Part shown: piece after piece, positions 39,590 to 49,919 of the stretch
Layout: each line of letters opens with the position of its first letter
How positions within the stretch are numbered: the stretch's first letter is position 1
Source of the DNA: Rhodamnia argentea
Lineage: Eukaryota; Streptophyta; Magnoliopsida; Myrtales; Myrtaceae
DNA: 64,000 nt
Direction: 5' to 3'
Assembly: GCF_020921035.1 (NCBI RefSeq)
Contig: NC_063160.1
Location: 4,050,501 to 4,114,500 of the forward strand
Program-made: the position numbers and the translations under genes
Notes under the pieces: generated by a model
Seen by the model: only the letters and a program-made list of their open reading frames with translations
Told to the model about the DNA's origin: nothing
Database searches by the model: none

Positions 39590-40695
39590 TCTTCGCTTGG
39601 GGGCATTTTTTTGCAAAGTGACCCTTCTTGTTGCAAATAAAACATCCGTCGGACTTGGGTTTCTTGCGGTGCTTTGCAGAATAACTGCGTGATTTCTTTT
39701 CGAGGAATTTCCACTTGCTTCTGCGAGGCTTCGCAAATGAAAACTTCTTGAAATGAACTTTCTTCTTGTGACCCGAGCAAGACGGATCATTACGATCTAC
39801 GGTGCACTTGATCTTCCATTACGGCCTTTCACGAGTTCTTGTCATACTTGCGGTTTTCTTTTAAGAACCGGTCGAACTGTCTTTTTCTTCGCATTTTTCT
39901 TCAATGGCAATATGAACGACTTGCTTGTATTTCTCCGAGTGTGGATTCAAGGAGAGGCCTTTGAAGATGTTTATCAACTTCATCTGCAATCTCTTTAGAA
40001 ATGGAGGCTAAAAAGATTGGTTTAAGATTAATGTCCGCTCCGAGATGATAAAAGAGTCGAATCATCTCTTTGAAATGTCTGTCAAGATCCTTTCGAGAAG
40101 TGGAGCAGCATTTTCTTTCAAAGAACTCTTTTCGCTTGAGTTCTCTTTCACCGGTGGGTTGACCAACAAAATACGGGTGAATGACCTGCATAGCTCGATT
40201 AAAGTTCATTAGGAGAAAAGCAATTTGGTCTTGTTTCGAGATGGAGATCCACCGGTCTTTCGGGGTTCCAATGAACTTGCTAGTGAATTCTAAGAGAACT
40301 TCATAAGTGCTTTGTTCAGCTAGATTTATGGCAACAAGCCATGTATGGAACTCATGAATTTTCATGGGCCAACGATGGTAAGGAACATCATCAAGAGTAA
40401 AGTACGTGCTTGATGAGGAATGGGCCGGACGAGATGATGGACTTGGATCCGAAGGGGTTTTAAGATTGACAAATTCCACTTCTTCATCTTCTTCTTTTGG
40501 GACTACCGCTGCCATCATAATGGCTGGGATTTGGTCCGAAATGTGTTCGGGGTCATTTTCGGATTCCGAAGAAGGAGATGTTTCTGATGGTGGTGCAGAT
40601 GATGTTGAAGAGGAATCATCTTGCTCGGTGGCTTGGATTGTGGAAATGGATGGAATTTGTTTTCTCGGGAAACTTTCAATAGGATTAGAAACCAT
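39590..40695 (-). pseudogene. Pararetrovirus coat protein with CCHC zinc knuckle
   Basis: The 264-codon open stretch 40695-39901 has an acidic Ser-rich N-terminus and a coat-like core with basic segments. It is followed, in another frame, by a CCHC knuckle CFICNKKGHFAKKCP at about 39647-39602. In caulimovirids the coat protein packages pregenomic RNA through this knuckle. At least one frameshift separates core and knuckle. Confidence 0.75.
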
Positions 40696-41039
40696 GAATG
40701 AAGGTAGTTTTCGTGAAAGGGAGTGTGGACGTGAGTCAGAAGGTTATGGCGGTCTTGTGGGAGGAATTGGAAAAGTAGGAACCGATGATGATGTGTCGGA
40801 GAATTTTATTCTTTCGGCATCGGCTTCAGCCTTCTTGATTGCTTTGAGACGAGCTCGAAGAGCGAGTACGTTTATACCTGAATCTGAAGGTACTGTCTCA
40901 AGAACTTCTTGGAAAGGGGTCGAACAAGTTTGTTTGGAAGCTTGGGACGAACGAGTAGTAGGACGTGTATGGGAGGGAAATGGAGGAATAGGGGAAGTAA
41001 ATGAGGAGAAAGGTGGTTGGTACTCAAGTTGAGCTTTTT

Positions 41040-41937
41040 GATTTTCAAGAATGAGGATCTGTCTCTTGAGCTTCTCTATTTGAGGAGTCTAGTCTTCTAG
41101 GTAATGGTGATAGAGTCGCTGATTTTCCATCATGTAGACTCTCTTTTGGAAATCTGCAAGCATCTTGCGGATATGTGTGGAAGCTTGATCAACTCGATCT
41201 ACTTGAGTGGAAACTTTCTCAAGAGCCACGTTTTGGGCTAATGCATTTTACGTACGCCAATTGAGAACAGTTTCATTTGGAGCTGGACCTTTCTTTTTTC
41301 CATGTGGGTCAATCTCGGTTGGTGCGGGTATCTTAGGAGTATGATAATACTATTCTTGAGGGTCAGAGAATTTTTCGAGTGGTGGAAAATTTAAAGTGGA
41401 TGAGTGAGATTCATCTCCGGGTTGGAGTGGAGGAAAATCGCCAGGTTGAAACATACGGATGCTTGGAAGTGGTTCGGGGATGGGAACACATGTGTATGGT
41501 TTTGGGAGATCAATGGAGCAAGTTGGATTTTTCTTGATCCATTTTTGGATGGGTTTATAAAAGGGGCTGGTAACGGGTTTCTGAAGCGGTGTTGATGGGG
41601 ATTTTGGGGGTTCTGGTTTACAAGAGGATGGAGAGGGTATTTGGGGTATTGGAGGAGTACCATACTGAACAAGGTATTGCCGGTTTCCGCCATCTTCGCT
41701 AAGAGGACATACGGTGGGATCACGGTCAAGGTACCGTTGGTACAAAGGGTCTTTCTTTTTTTTCTTTTTCTTTGAAGAGGGTCTGTCGTCTTCTTCAGCA
41801 AGAGAAGTACAAGAAGGACAGCCACATTCTGGATCCCAAAAACAATGACCTGAGGAATCTTTAAAGGCATGGATCGGTCGTCCATCAGAGTTAAACGACC
41901 GGACAAACTTTTTCGGATCTGGGTCTTCTATACTCAC
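41040..41937 (-). pseudogene. Pararetrovirus segment between movement and coat proteins
   Basis: A 195-codon open stretch (41937-41350) starts MSIEDPDPKKF, has a Cys-rich patch (CFWDPECGCPSC), a lysine run and a proline-rich second half. Downstream (41340-41040) the frame is broken, but Gln/Leu heptads suggest a coiled coil. The position would suit a virion-associated or linker region; I do not recognise the domain and do not assign a function. Confidence 0.5.
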
Positions 41938-41959
41938 TGTTTCGGATGGACATGGAGTG

Positions 41960-42944
41960 AAACAGAGAATAGTAGGGAAGGAGAGAAAAAGGGACGAAGA
42001 GTCTTCTTTTTCTTTTGCAAACTTGATGGTTACAGTACCATCTTTTTTCTTGGTGAACCGGGGTTCATGAGACTGAACCGGCCTTGTGTTTTGATGGAGT
42101 TTTTCATAATTGGTGACCCAGCTATCAGGGAGAAGTTTGATGAGCCGTTATCTGGGTATTTGCCTGGGAACATGAACACGGGATGTCTGATCATGGTCTA
42201 TTGAGATGATAAGGGCATCATCTGAGGTGGGATGGTTAAGATCAATGGCATGATTCTGGACCCTATAAACCACTCGATAATGGAGTGTAGCAGACCAAAG
42301 AATTAGGAGTCCGAGGAGCTCCGGTAATTTGCGATTGAACCTTTAAGGCCGACGGTAGTCCCGGGTCTGCTAGTGCCATGTTGAAGTTTGGAAACAAAGT
42401 AACAAAGACTGGCCCAGCATTTAAAGTGGTCTGGATTGTACCTATACGGGCATGCTGGTAGTCTAAGAACCATGTGTCCAAAAGGGCAATTCTGGCTACA
42501 ACAGGGAGACCTTTACGGCCATGAAAGGAAAGAGCAAGTCCGATGGCTCCGAAATGAAGATGGGTGAACCCTTGTTGGATCCATCGGAGTGGAAATTCGG
42601 GGAGGAATTTGGAGCGTCACAAACTGTTCTTGTTGTGTAGCGAGAATATGATGTTGGTCAAACTTGGAGGACTGAACATACTCTTTAACGGAGCGGGGAG
42701 TGTGTCGGATAAGGTGTTTGATGGAGCGAATTGGAGAAAAGGAGGTGGGTTTAGCAAATGCTGAATATGGGTTGATGAGAGGAAGATGTGTTTCGGAGAT
42801 CTTCTTTGTCTTCGAAAAGGCTACCTCATAGAGATAGTCTATTTTGGATGCAGTGGATTTTCGTAACTCCGGGGGTGATGCGAGAGAGAGTGGAGATTGA
42901 TGCTGTATGGGAGTGAGCAGGCTTTCTTCTTGTGGAGTTTCCAT
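41960..42944 (-). pseudogene. Pararetrovirus movement protein (30K family), broken
   Basis: The open stretch 42944-42513 begins METPQEESLL 75 bases after the primer-binding site. In a second frame, 42481-42263 carries the 30K-type core (IGTIQTTLNAGPVFVTLFPN, then LADPGL and LKVQSQI). This is typical of caulimovirid cell-to-cell movement proteins. At least one frameshift near 42500 and further stops disrupt it. Confidence 0.7.
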
Positions 42945-43018
42945 GTTGTAGAAAGTTTCTCTTCATCACGGACCTTCGAGCGCTAAAATATCAATACTAA
43001 TCTATCTTCAATGGCATA

Positions 43019-43032
43019 TGGCTACGATACCA
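43019..43032 (-). other. Pararetrovirus primer-binding-site-like sequence
   Basis: The minus strand reads TGGTATCGTAGCCA. This matches the initiator-tRNA(Met) complement used by plant pararetroviruses (TGGTATCAGAGCCA) at 12 of 14 positions. It lies 75 bases upstream of the movement-protein start, which is the expected place for genome position 1. Confidence 0.65.
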
Positions 43033-43643
43033 AAAGGAGCGGAAGCAAGAACTCAATCCGAGATGCAACTACATTTCCCCAAAGTGAGCCAAAAAATAAA
43101 CCAAACGCCATTTGCATTTGGCCAAGGGACTTTAGAACCTCAATGCTCATTTCTAATGCTGAACCAAACGAGGCCAAAGTCAATCAAACAGTACATCGGA
43201 TGAAAATAATTAAGGGTTATAGGAAATAGAATAGTGAAAACTTAACTTGGCTTTGAGGCATGGAGATCACGTTTTTAAAGGGTTTGTCGCCTCAATATGG
43301 TGGGAGGATAGAGCAAGACACCCTATGATTTGACAAATCTCTAGAAAGCTCTCATGATAAAATTATATAAAAAGTTAATAAATCATGTACACATCACAAA
43401 ATAAGATTTTTAATTTTCGTATCTCTCTGGTCACACTCTATTAATAAATGATTGCTGAGATGTATCTATCATACTAAATGATTTTTGGAAGGCAATCAAG
43501 ATGACTATTCAAAAAAATCAAATTTTTTTTGCTAAATAAACTTTGATATACAATAAATATGAGTGTTGAGTTTGTTGACAAACCATACTCTTCCGTTGGA
43601 TAAAGATACTCCCAATATTACAATCTAGTTGCTAAAGTGGCTA
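43033..43643. other. Intergenic DNA right of the pararetrovirus
   Basis: No gene is recognised. The stretch may include viral leader upstream of the primer-binding site, but nothing identifies it as such. Confidence 0.4.
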
Positions 43644-43651
43644 GTTGTCAC

Positions 43652-44007
43652 TAGGGGTGTCAAAAAAGCCCATGTCGGGCCCGACCCGACACAACTTGAC
43701 CCTGCCCGGCCCGAAAATTCATCCTAATTTTTCGACCTTTCGGGCCAACTTGGTACTGTTAGGATCTCGCCAGCCCGGTTCCGGCTTTTTTTTTTTTTTC
43801 ATCCACATTTTCTTTTTAATTTATCTTATTTTCATTTTTATTTTTTATATTCTTTCATTTAACAAACATGTCAAGTGATTTTGATTCAAAAAAGAAACCA
43901 ACCAGGCCCAAAGAGGGTTCGGGCCAGGTCGGGCTTGGCACTGTTCAGGTTCGGGCCGGCTCGGGCCAAGCCGAGATCCGGTCCAACCCGGCCCGTTGAC
44001 ACCCCTG
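43652..44007. mobile_element. hAT-type MITE, 356 bp, with 8-bp target duplication
   Basis: The left tip TAGGGGTGTCAA and the right tip, read on the minus strand, CAGGGGTGTCAA form inverted ends whose outermost base differs, as in Ac-type elements. The 8-base direct repeat GTTGTCAC flanks the element exactly at 43644-43651 and 44008-44015. The subterminal regions are rich in GGGTCGGGCC-type repeats on one side and the complement on the other. It codes for nothing. Confidence 0.9.
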
Positions 44008-44125
44008 GTTGTCACTTGATGCCATGAGGTGCGGCTCCAAAGAAAGCATTTTCAAGATGTCCTTATAGGTTTACGACAAACGTTCTGATTTAGACTAGGT
44101 CGAGTTGCTATACTTCCAAACCTAA

Positions 44126-44152
44126 AGAAGAAGAAGAAGAAGAAGAAGAAGT
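44126..44152. repeat. (GAA)n microsatellite
   Basis: Eight to nine AAG/GAA units in tandem. Confidence 0.95.
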
Positions 44153-44820
44153 TGATATTCTTGAAAATCCTGTCTTTGAATGACATCTGTAACATGAGAC
44201 TTCAAATTTTGATAACAAGCATTATATTTAATTATCTAAAGCTGAAAAACAGGTATTGAACTTTGACAAATCAATAAGCAATGGAAAAAAAAAAAAAAAA
44301 AAAGGGAACTTTGGCCTCTAAACTTATTCATGCTTGAAAATGCTAGGCTCAATTGCCAAAACTTTTCCTTTTGCCTTCCGAACCCACGGTTTGAGCTTAG
44401 GAAAGACGAGCCCACGACCCATTCCTCAACGGCTAGGCCTTGAGCCAGCAAAGGATGGGCTCGAGTCCCTTGAGGTCAGGCCCAATACCACAATTCCTGT
44501 TCTCGGCTACCCGGCTTCTATGCTGAAGTCACCGATTTGGGCCCGAGTTAATTGAGGCCAAACCCAAGTTCACGGAGGTCGGCCCAAGTCCTTGATTCCC
44601 ATGGCCGGGTCTATGACGGCCATTCTAGGTACCCTATCTCACGCTCAAGTCACCGACTCACAAGCCTAATTCCTTAATGCCCAAACCCGAGTCCGTAAAG
44701 GCTAGGCCAGGTCACTCGAAGCCAAGCCGAAGAACCCCGTGCGCCATGCCTAGATACTCATTTTCCATGTCCAAATCCTCTGCATCCGAGTTTGAGTCCA
44801 TCAAAGCCGGACTCCAAGCC

Positions 44821-45828
44821 TAGAGGTGTCAAATAGGTAAGTCGAGTCGGGTTTGGGTCGGGCGTAATATAGTCTCACCCATATTAACCCATTTTGACCA
44901 ATATTCATGCAATGATAATTCAATAGCCCATACTCAATCCAACACATATTGACACCCTTTGCCCTTCTCCGCCGCCACCCCCGCCCGCTTGCGATAGAAA
45001 AAATTATACAACTCTACACCCAATGCATCAAATTGACAATTACTATTCAATTCTATTGATTTTACGTGATCGAGTTTCTATCATTTTATTTCGTCCGAGT
45101 GAGATTTAAATTGGTAGAGTTCCAGCGTTCCGTCGGTTTGACAGTAAGGAGTGCCAAGTGATATGGTTCCCGATCAATTTTTTTCCATGTCATTTCTCCT
45201 TCTTTAGTTTTCAGAGTTGGATCCGCAAAGCTGCAGCTTCTAGTCTTCCACCGCCATTGTTGCTCAACTCCACAAGCCACCGTTGTTGCTCAACTCCGCC
45301 CTTTCATAAGTTGGCCCGCTCGATCAAACCTGGCCACCCCCAAAGTTGAAGGCTTTGAGGATCATCCTCGTGGTCGTCAAGCTCAAAGCCACCAAGCTTG
45401 AAGTGGTTGAACTTCAAAGGCTTCAAGGTGAAGATCTAGCATGGGCGACGGCAATGGGCGGTGGTAGATGGCGGCGGGGGCGGGTAATGGGCAGCAACAA
45501 TAATGGGCGAGCGGCAGCAATGGTAGAGACGGTATTAAGTGGGCAACGGGGGCGGGCGGCGGCGGTAGTGGGCCTGCGGTGGCGGGGTGGGCGGAGGTGG
45601 TGGATAGCGACGGGCGAGCGGTGGCGGCGGTAGCGAGGGGCTTAGAAAGCTATATAGCCCATGGGTCAAAAATAGGTCAAAAATGGATTGAGCTAAAACC
45701 CATCAAAATCCATATTTGAATATGTTTTATAATCTTACATCTCTATTTGATCCATTTTTTAAATTTAGTGAACCCATATACTACCCAAGTGTATAAAAGT
45801 GAGTCCATGAACCATATTGACAATTCTA
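44821..45828. mobile_element. hAT-type non-autonomous element, about 1.0 kb
   Basis: The left tip TAGAGGTGTCAA and the minus-strand right tip TAGAATTGTCAA form degenerate hAT-like ends. The 8-base flanks TCCAAGCC (44813-44820) and CCCAGGCC (45829-45836) match at six of eight positions, consistent with an old target duplication. Subterminal regions read 'ACCCATATTAACCCATTTTG' and its approximate complement on the right. The interior 45430-45640 is a GGC/GGT-rich block of unknown origin. No transposase is encoded. Confidence 0.65.
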
Positions 45829-46114
45829 CCCAGGCCTGACATCTAGACTCTAATTTCCAGTGGTTGGGCTCGAAAAACCATAGGTCCTAATTAGGCTCGA
45901 GAAGCCATGGCTCCTGCGATTAGGATCCGGCTATCTCTTATATCACACGAATTATTCATGACTTATTAGAAAAATAAATTCAAATTTTCGTTTCTAAAGG
46001 ACGGAAAATAAGGAAAGACGATTTTTACAAAAGCCAAAACCGAGCTTTCATGCATCGGAGAAAATAAGGGAAGAAGAAAATGTAAGCGTAAGACAAACGG
46101 ATGGTGCCGCCGCC

Positions 46115-46345
46115 TCCGCCGTCCCGGAGCCCCCCCTCCGTTGCCACCTCGTCTCTCTCTCTGAGTTCACGGCTTGCTCTGCTCTCTCCAAGTTCACTCT
46201 CTCTCCCTCGCCCGTAACTCTTCGCTCGACTAAAACTTTCCCCTCGACCAAAACCACGTCGTCGTTTCACGAAGCCCCATTGGCGGCTCCGATTTGTCCT
46301 TTGCGTCGGACGATCTCAAGTTAGGGTTTTCAATCCAAAAGTTGA
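46115..46345. repeat. Left arm of a 6-kb inverted repeat pair
   Basis: This arm matches, in inverted orientation, 51960-52215. Shared landmarks include GAGTTCACGGCTTGCTCTGC, TCTCCAAGTTCACTCTCT, AAACTTTCCCCTCGAC, and GATTTGTCCTTTGCGTC. A partial further copy of the first block follows at 46388-46425. The arm could be a Mutator-like terminal repeat or a duplicated promoter/leader. Confidence 0.8.
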
Positions 46346-47451
46346 ACTCCTCTTTGCAGTCCCTCAACCAAAACAACGCCTCTGTCTCGCAGCCCCTCTG
46401 TTGCCACCTAGTCTCTCTCCGAGTTCATGTTTTTCTTTGCTCTCATCCGTTAAAGCTCTATCTTTCCGGAAATTGTGGGGGCTCTCTCTACCGAGTATCT
46501 TCCGTCCAACCGATTTCACATCGACTATTTTATTTTTCAACTCATAAGTAGGAATTCTTGGTTATTCACTTCAATTTTCTTATTGGGACTTCTTGGATCG
46601 TGTCTTTGTAAACTTTGCCTGTGGTTTGTTGCTGGTAATCCGAGCATCTTTGATGCTTTTTGGGGTTTTAATTACGGGAAGGAAGAGCCGATAGTCTCTT
46701 GTTGCATAAATTTCTAGCTCTGTGTATACTTATTTTCCCGGAAATTTGCTAGACATTTATTATTGTTGAGAAGCTAATCTTGAAAATTTTACCCAAGGAA
46801 CGAACTCGCTTCATAGTTTGAGTGGGCACAATTTGAGGGTCTTCCCTCATTTCGAGCCGTAATTGTGTAGAAGGATTGGTTCCGAGTATTTGCTATCGAG
46901 CTTCCTACCCTTTCTTCACCTCTACGTGAGCTCTAATTCCACATCTTGCATCTATTTGACAGCTTTTTCCGTCTCTAGTAAAAAGGCTATACAAGATTTG
47001 GGGTATTTTTGAGATTATACTCTCGCGCTACTTTGGAATGGTTCTTTGTCGCAATACTTGTGTCATTTTTGTGTCTTTTTCATTGCTATGATGTTTCTCA
47101 TTTGGTTTATACACAACAATTTTGATTAGGTTATTTCCAATGTATAGTTTTTCTGTCAACTTATATGTGGTTCATGTATCATGAAATGGAAAATATTACA
47201 TACCGATAAGTTATCTAGTTTGAGTACTCTTGGTTAAAGGAGGTCTGTAGGTCATTTTTTTTTTTGATATTAGGTAGAGTACATCAAAATCATGGAGTCT
47301 CTTCTAGTATTTGCATGTATTCTTTGCATTGTTGTTGCACATGAGTCATGATGGTGTCGGTTCGTGCTGCTTCCTCGGTGTGCTCCTTGAGCGAGAATTT
47401 GCTTGTAGCATCCTGTAATAAGTTGCGGTTGGCTAACATTGAAGATATATG

Positions 47452-48773
47452 ACAAAAACATTTGTCCAACCATCAGTACTTAGTGATTCGATGCGAGAAT
47501 TTGGAATGAATCTAAGTAAAGCCAAGCACCGAGTGGGTAAATATGAGGTGCAATGGACTATTAGCAAGGGAACATTTGCAAAAGTCAGATTTGCAAGAAA
47601 CTACGAGACAAGGCAACTGGTGGCTCTTAAGAACCTAGACAAAGAGAAGGTTTTGAAGCACAAAATGGCTGAACAAGTCTCTTTCTATTGTCCGTCATGG
47701 TTATTCGGTTGTTTACTTGCGTCTCATTTTCTTGTTAGATGAGAGCGAATTTCTTATGTGTGAGAGGCTTGTCAGTTGTCTCTTACCACTCATTAAACTT
47801 TCTTTGGGTTGGTATGTGTCTTTGCCGCCAGAGAATTTATTGTTGGATGCATATGGAAACCTAAAAGTATCTGATTTTGGTTTGAGTGCATTGTCCCAAC
47901 AAGTCAACATAATTATGTGTCTTCGGTCTCTATCCGAACATGCTTTCTTGTCATTAATGCTCTTATTTTAATCAATTACTGTTGTAAGATGACTGGTATC
48001 AAACGGATCTACTTGCATCTATAGATATCAATGTTGTGATGAACTTGCACTTTATAGCCACGGTCACAACTCCTTGGATTGATATAGCTTGCCGCGGTGC
48101 TAACCAAGTTTGGCAAGTAGTCTTCACAGCATATGTCTTGAATTGCACTTAGCTGAAAGTTGTCTGTCAAGTTATATCGCATCTTTTCAAATTGTCTTGA
48201 ATTGAAAAATTATATTATCAAAATGCTTCTTAGTCCGAAGATTTTGCTTAGTCCTGCCTTCGTCTTTTTGGAATTGTCATGGTATCACTTATTGTTGTGA
48301 GACCATTTCCCGTCTTCGATCCATTAGTTGATATGAAATTATAGTTTAAACGTCAAATCTACCCAAGCACCGATCTCACATCTTTTTTTCTTCTCTTCTT
48401 TGACCACTATGTATTTAGTGCAAGTTGGCTATGCATTTCCTTGCTATGCCGTGGAGTAATTTGTCCCTTTGATTGATTTGGCAAGATGATGGTCTTCTTC
48501 ATACTACATTTGGAACTCCATTATGTTGCTCCTAAGGTTTGTAGATTCTCCAATTCCTGTTACCTTGATGACACTTTGTATAACTCTCTGCTTATTGTTT
48601 TGGCTTGTAACCTGAATTTATCAACTCTTCTCTCTTCTTGTCTTGGTCCTTAACGATAGAGACTATGATGGGGCAACGGTAGATCTGTGGTCTTGTGGAG
48701 TAATACTCCTCATATTGCTTGTAGGTTCCTTGCCTTTTGATGATTCTAATCTTATGAACCTGGATAAAAAGGT
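47452..48773 (+). pseudogene. CIPK protein kinase fragment (CIPK3/9/23/26 group)
   Basis: Four separate pieces follow kinase order. 47452-47670 encodes the N-lobe (VGKYEV, then TFAKVRFARN and LDKEKVLKHKMAEQ). 47821-47904 encodes PENLLLDAYGNLKVSDFG and LSALSQQ. 48482-48536 encodes DDGLLHTTFGTP, then a stop. 48661-48773 encodes [20 protein letters not shown] and [11 protein letters not shown]. The glycine loop is altered. The segment with the alpha-C helix and the HRDLK catalytic loop is absent. The NAF/PPI regulatory C-terminus is not found. Introns are retained between pieces, so it derives from genomic DNA, not from a processed transcript. It is not a working kinase. Confidence 0.85.
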
Positions 48774-49910
48774 GAGCATTCTTTTAATTTATTTAAGTGT
48801 ACTTTGAGTATTTTCATCATAACAATCTAAGCTCGAAAAAAAAATCGTTATCTTGCGGGTATATGATGTCTTCATCCAGTGTGAATGAGAGTACTTGAAG
48901 CATATTGACCTTTGAAAATAAAAGATGCAAGTGAGATAAGTGTACTGTTGTGAGAAGATCGGAATCTACAAGAAATAAACACAAGCTCTACTATAATTGT
49001 CGGGATAAAACGTGTGACTTCTTCACTTTGTGTTTGCCTACAAGCGATGGGCCTTATTCTATCACGAAGGTTCCGGCTACAATACAAGAAGATGACATGA
49101 GAATGAAGAACACCGATGGAAAGGTCGAGGGATTGAGGCATAAACTCAAGGATTGACGCATTATGTGCACCATTTAAATGTCTTACTAATTAGAGGTGCT
49201 CCTTTTGTTTGACTATTATTTGTTATTTTATTAGGTCTAGTAGTCCTGAAAAAGTAGATGGCTGGAACTTTACCGCTATGTTCCTCGGCTTTACCAAGTA
49301 GAGAGTTGCAATGATCATTTCTTTATAACATTCGAATTTTTTTTTTTTTACCTCGAGACTCCATACTCTATGCTGTATGTAGAATTATTGTTCTCTACTC
49401 ATCCAAAAATCTCTTTGTGAAAGAGTGGTAGTCATTTTGTAATAGAATCATACATCGGCCTAGCTGGACGCAACTAGTGCTTGATTCGGTCTTCATAATG
49501 TTATCTTCCCTTTAACCAGCAAGTTAAGAGTTCAAAGTGGGGGTAAATTTCATTTGTGGTCATTGAAGTTGAACTTATTAGATCTTATAATAAGATCACT
49601 CAACCTTCTATTTTAATCATCCAATTCATTAGATTTTTATTTTTCCTATCAATGCACTATGACTGAAATTTGGCTAATTTTTCAGCGAAATGGTCATGTG
49701 GCAAATGCATGGTGATGACTAGTCATCAAAATATTAGTTGTGTGTCCGTCATGTCATCAATCCGCTAAAAGATTAGGCCAATGCAATCTTCATTGTTTTT
49801 TTTTTTTGGCACGCGACATCCTTTCATATAATGAAATTTCACGACTTAGATTACATTGAGCTAATTGTTAATGAAAGTCTATATTTTTTAGACAAACGTT
49901 GAGCTAGTTA
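48774..49910. other. No gene recognised between CIPK and FAR1 fragments
   Basis: The open frame 48950-49156 has no recognisable domain. 49540-49750 contains 'GGTCATTGAAGTTGAACTTATTAG'-type phrases resembling one arm of a TIR element without a partner. Confidence 0.4.
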
Positions 49911-49919
49911 GTGCTACTC

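Larger units (their letters stand above)
36130..43032 (-). mobile_element. Endogenous pararetrovirus (Caulimoviridae), degraded
   Basis: One linear viral copy reads right to left: primer-binding-site-like sequence (43019-43032), movement protein, an unassigned proline/lysine-rich segment, coat protein with zinc knuckle, protease, reverse transcriptase, RNase H, an unassigned C-terminal segment, and finally a TATA box (36179-36186). The order, with all domains apparently from one long polyprotein, fits florendovirus- or petuvirus-like members; I cannot decide between them. There are no LTRs and no integrase, as expected for this family. Every domain is broken by stops or frameshifts, so the copy cannot produce virus. 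It lies between the RPS6 gene and two hAT elements. Confidence 0.85.

Noticed and set aside
40406-41032. 208-codon plus-strand open frame in the pararetrovirus
   Set aside because: It is antisense to the coat-protein N-terminus and preceding viral sequence; low-complexity Ser/Gly/Glu translation without a domain.
36130-43032. Idea that the pararetrovirus could still be active
   Set aside because: Stops and frameshifts occur in movement, coat, RT and C-terminal segments, and the protease active-site motif is altered.
36130-43032. Ty3/Gypsy LTR retrotransposon as an explanation for the RT region
   Set aside because: A movement protein precedes the coat region, there is no integrase, and no flanking LTRs were seen.
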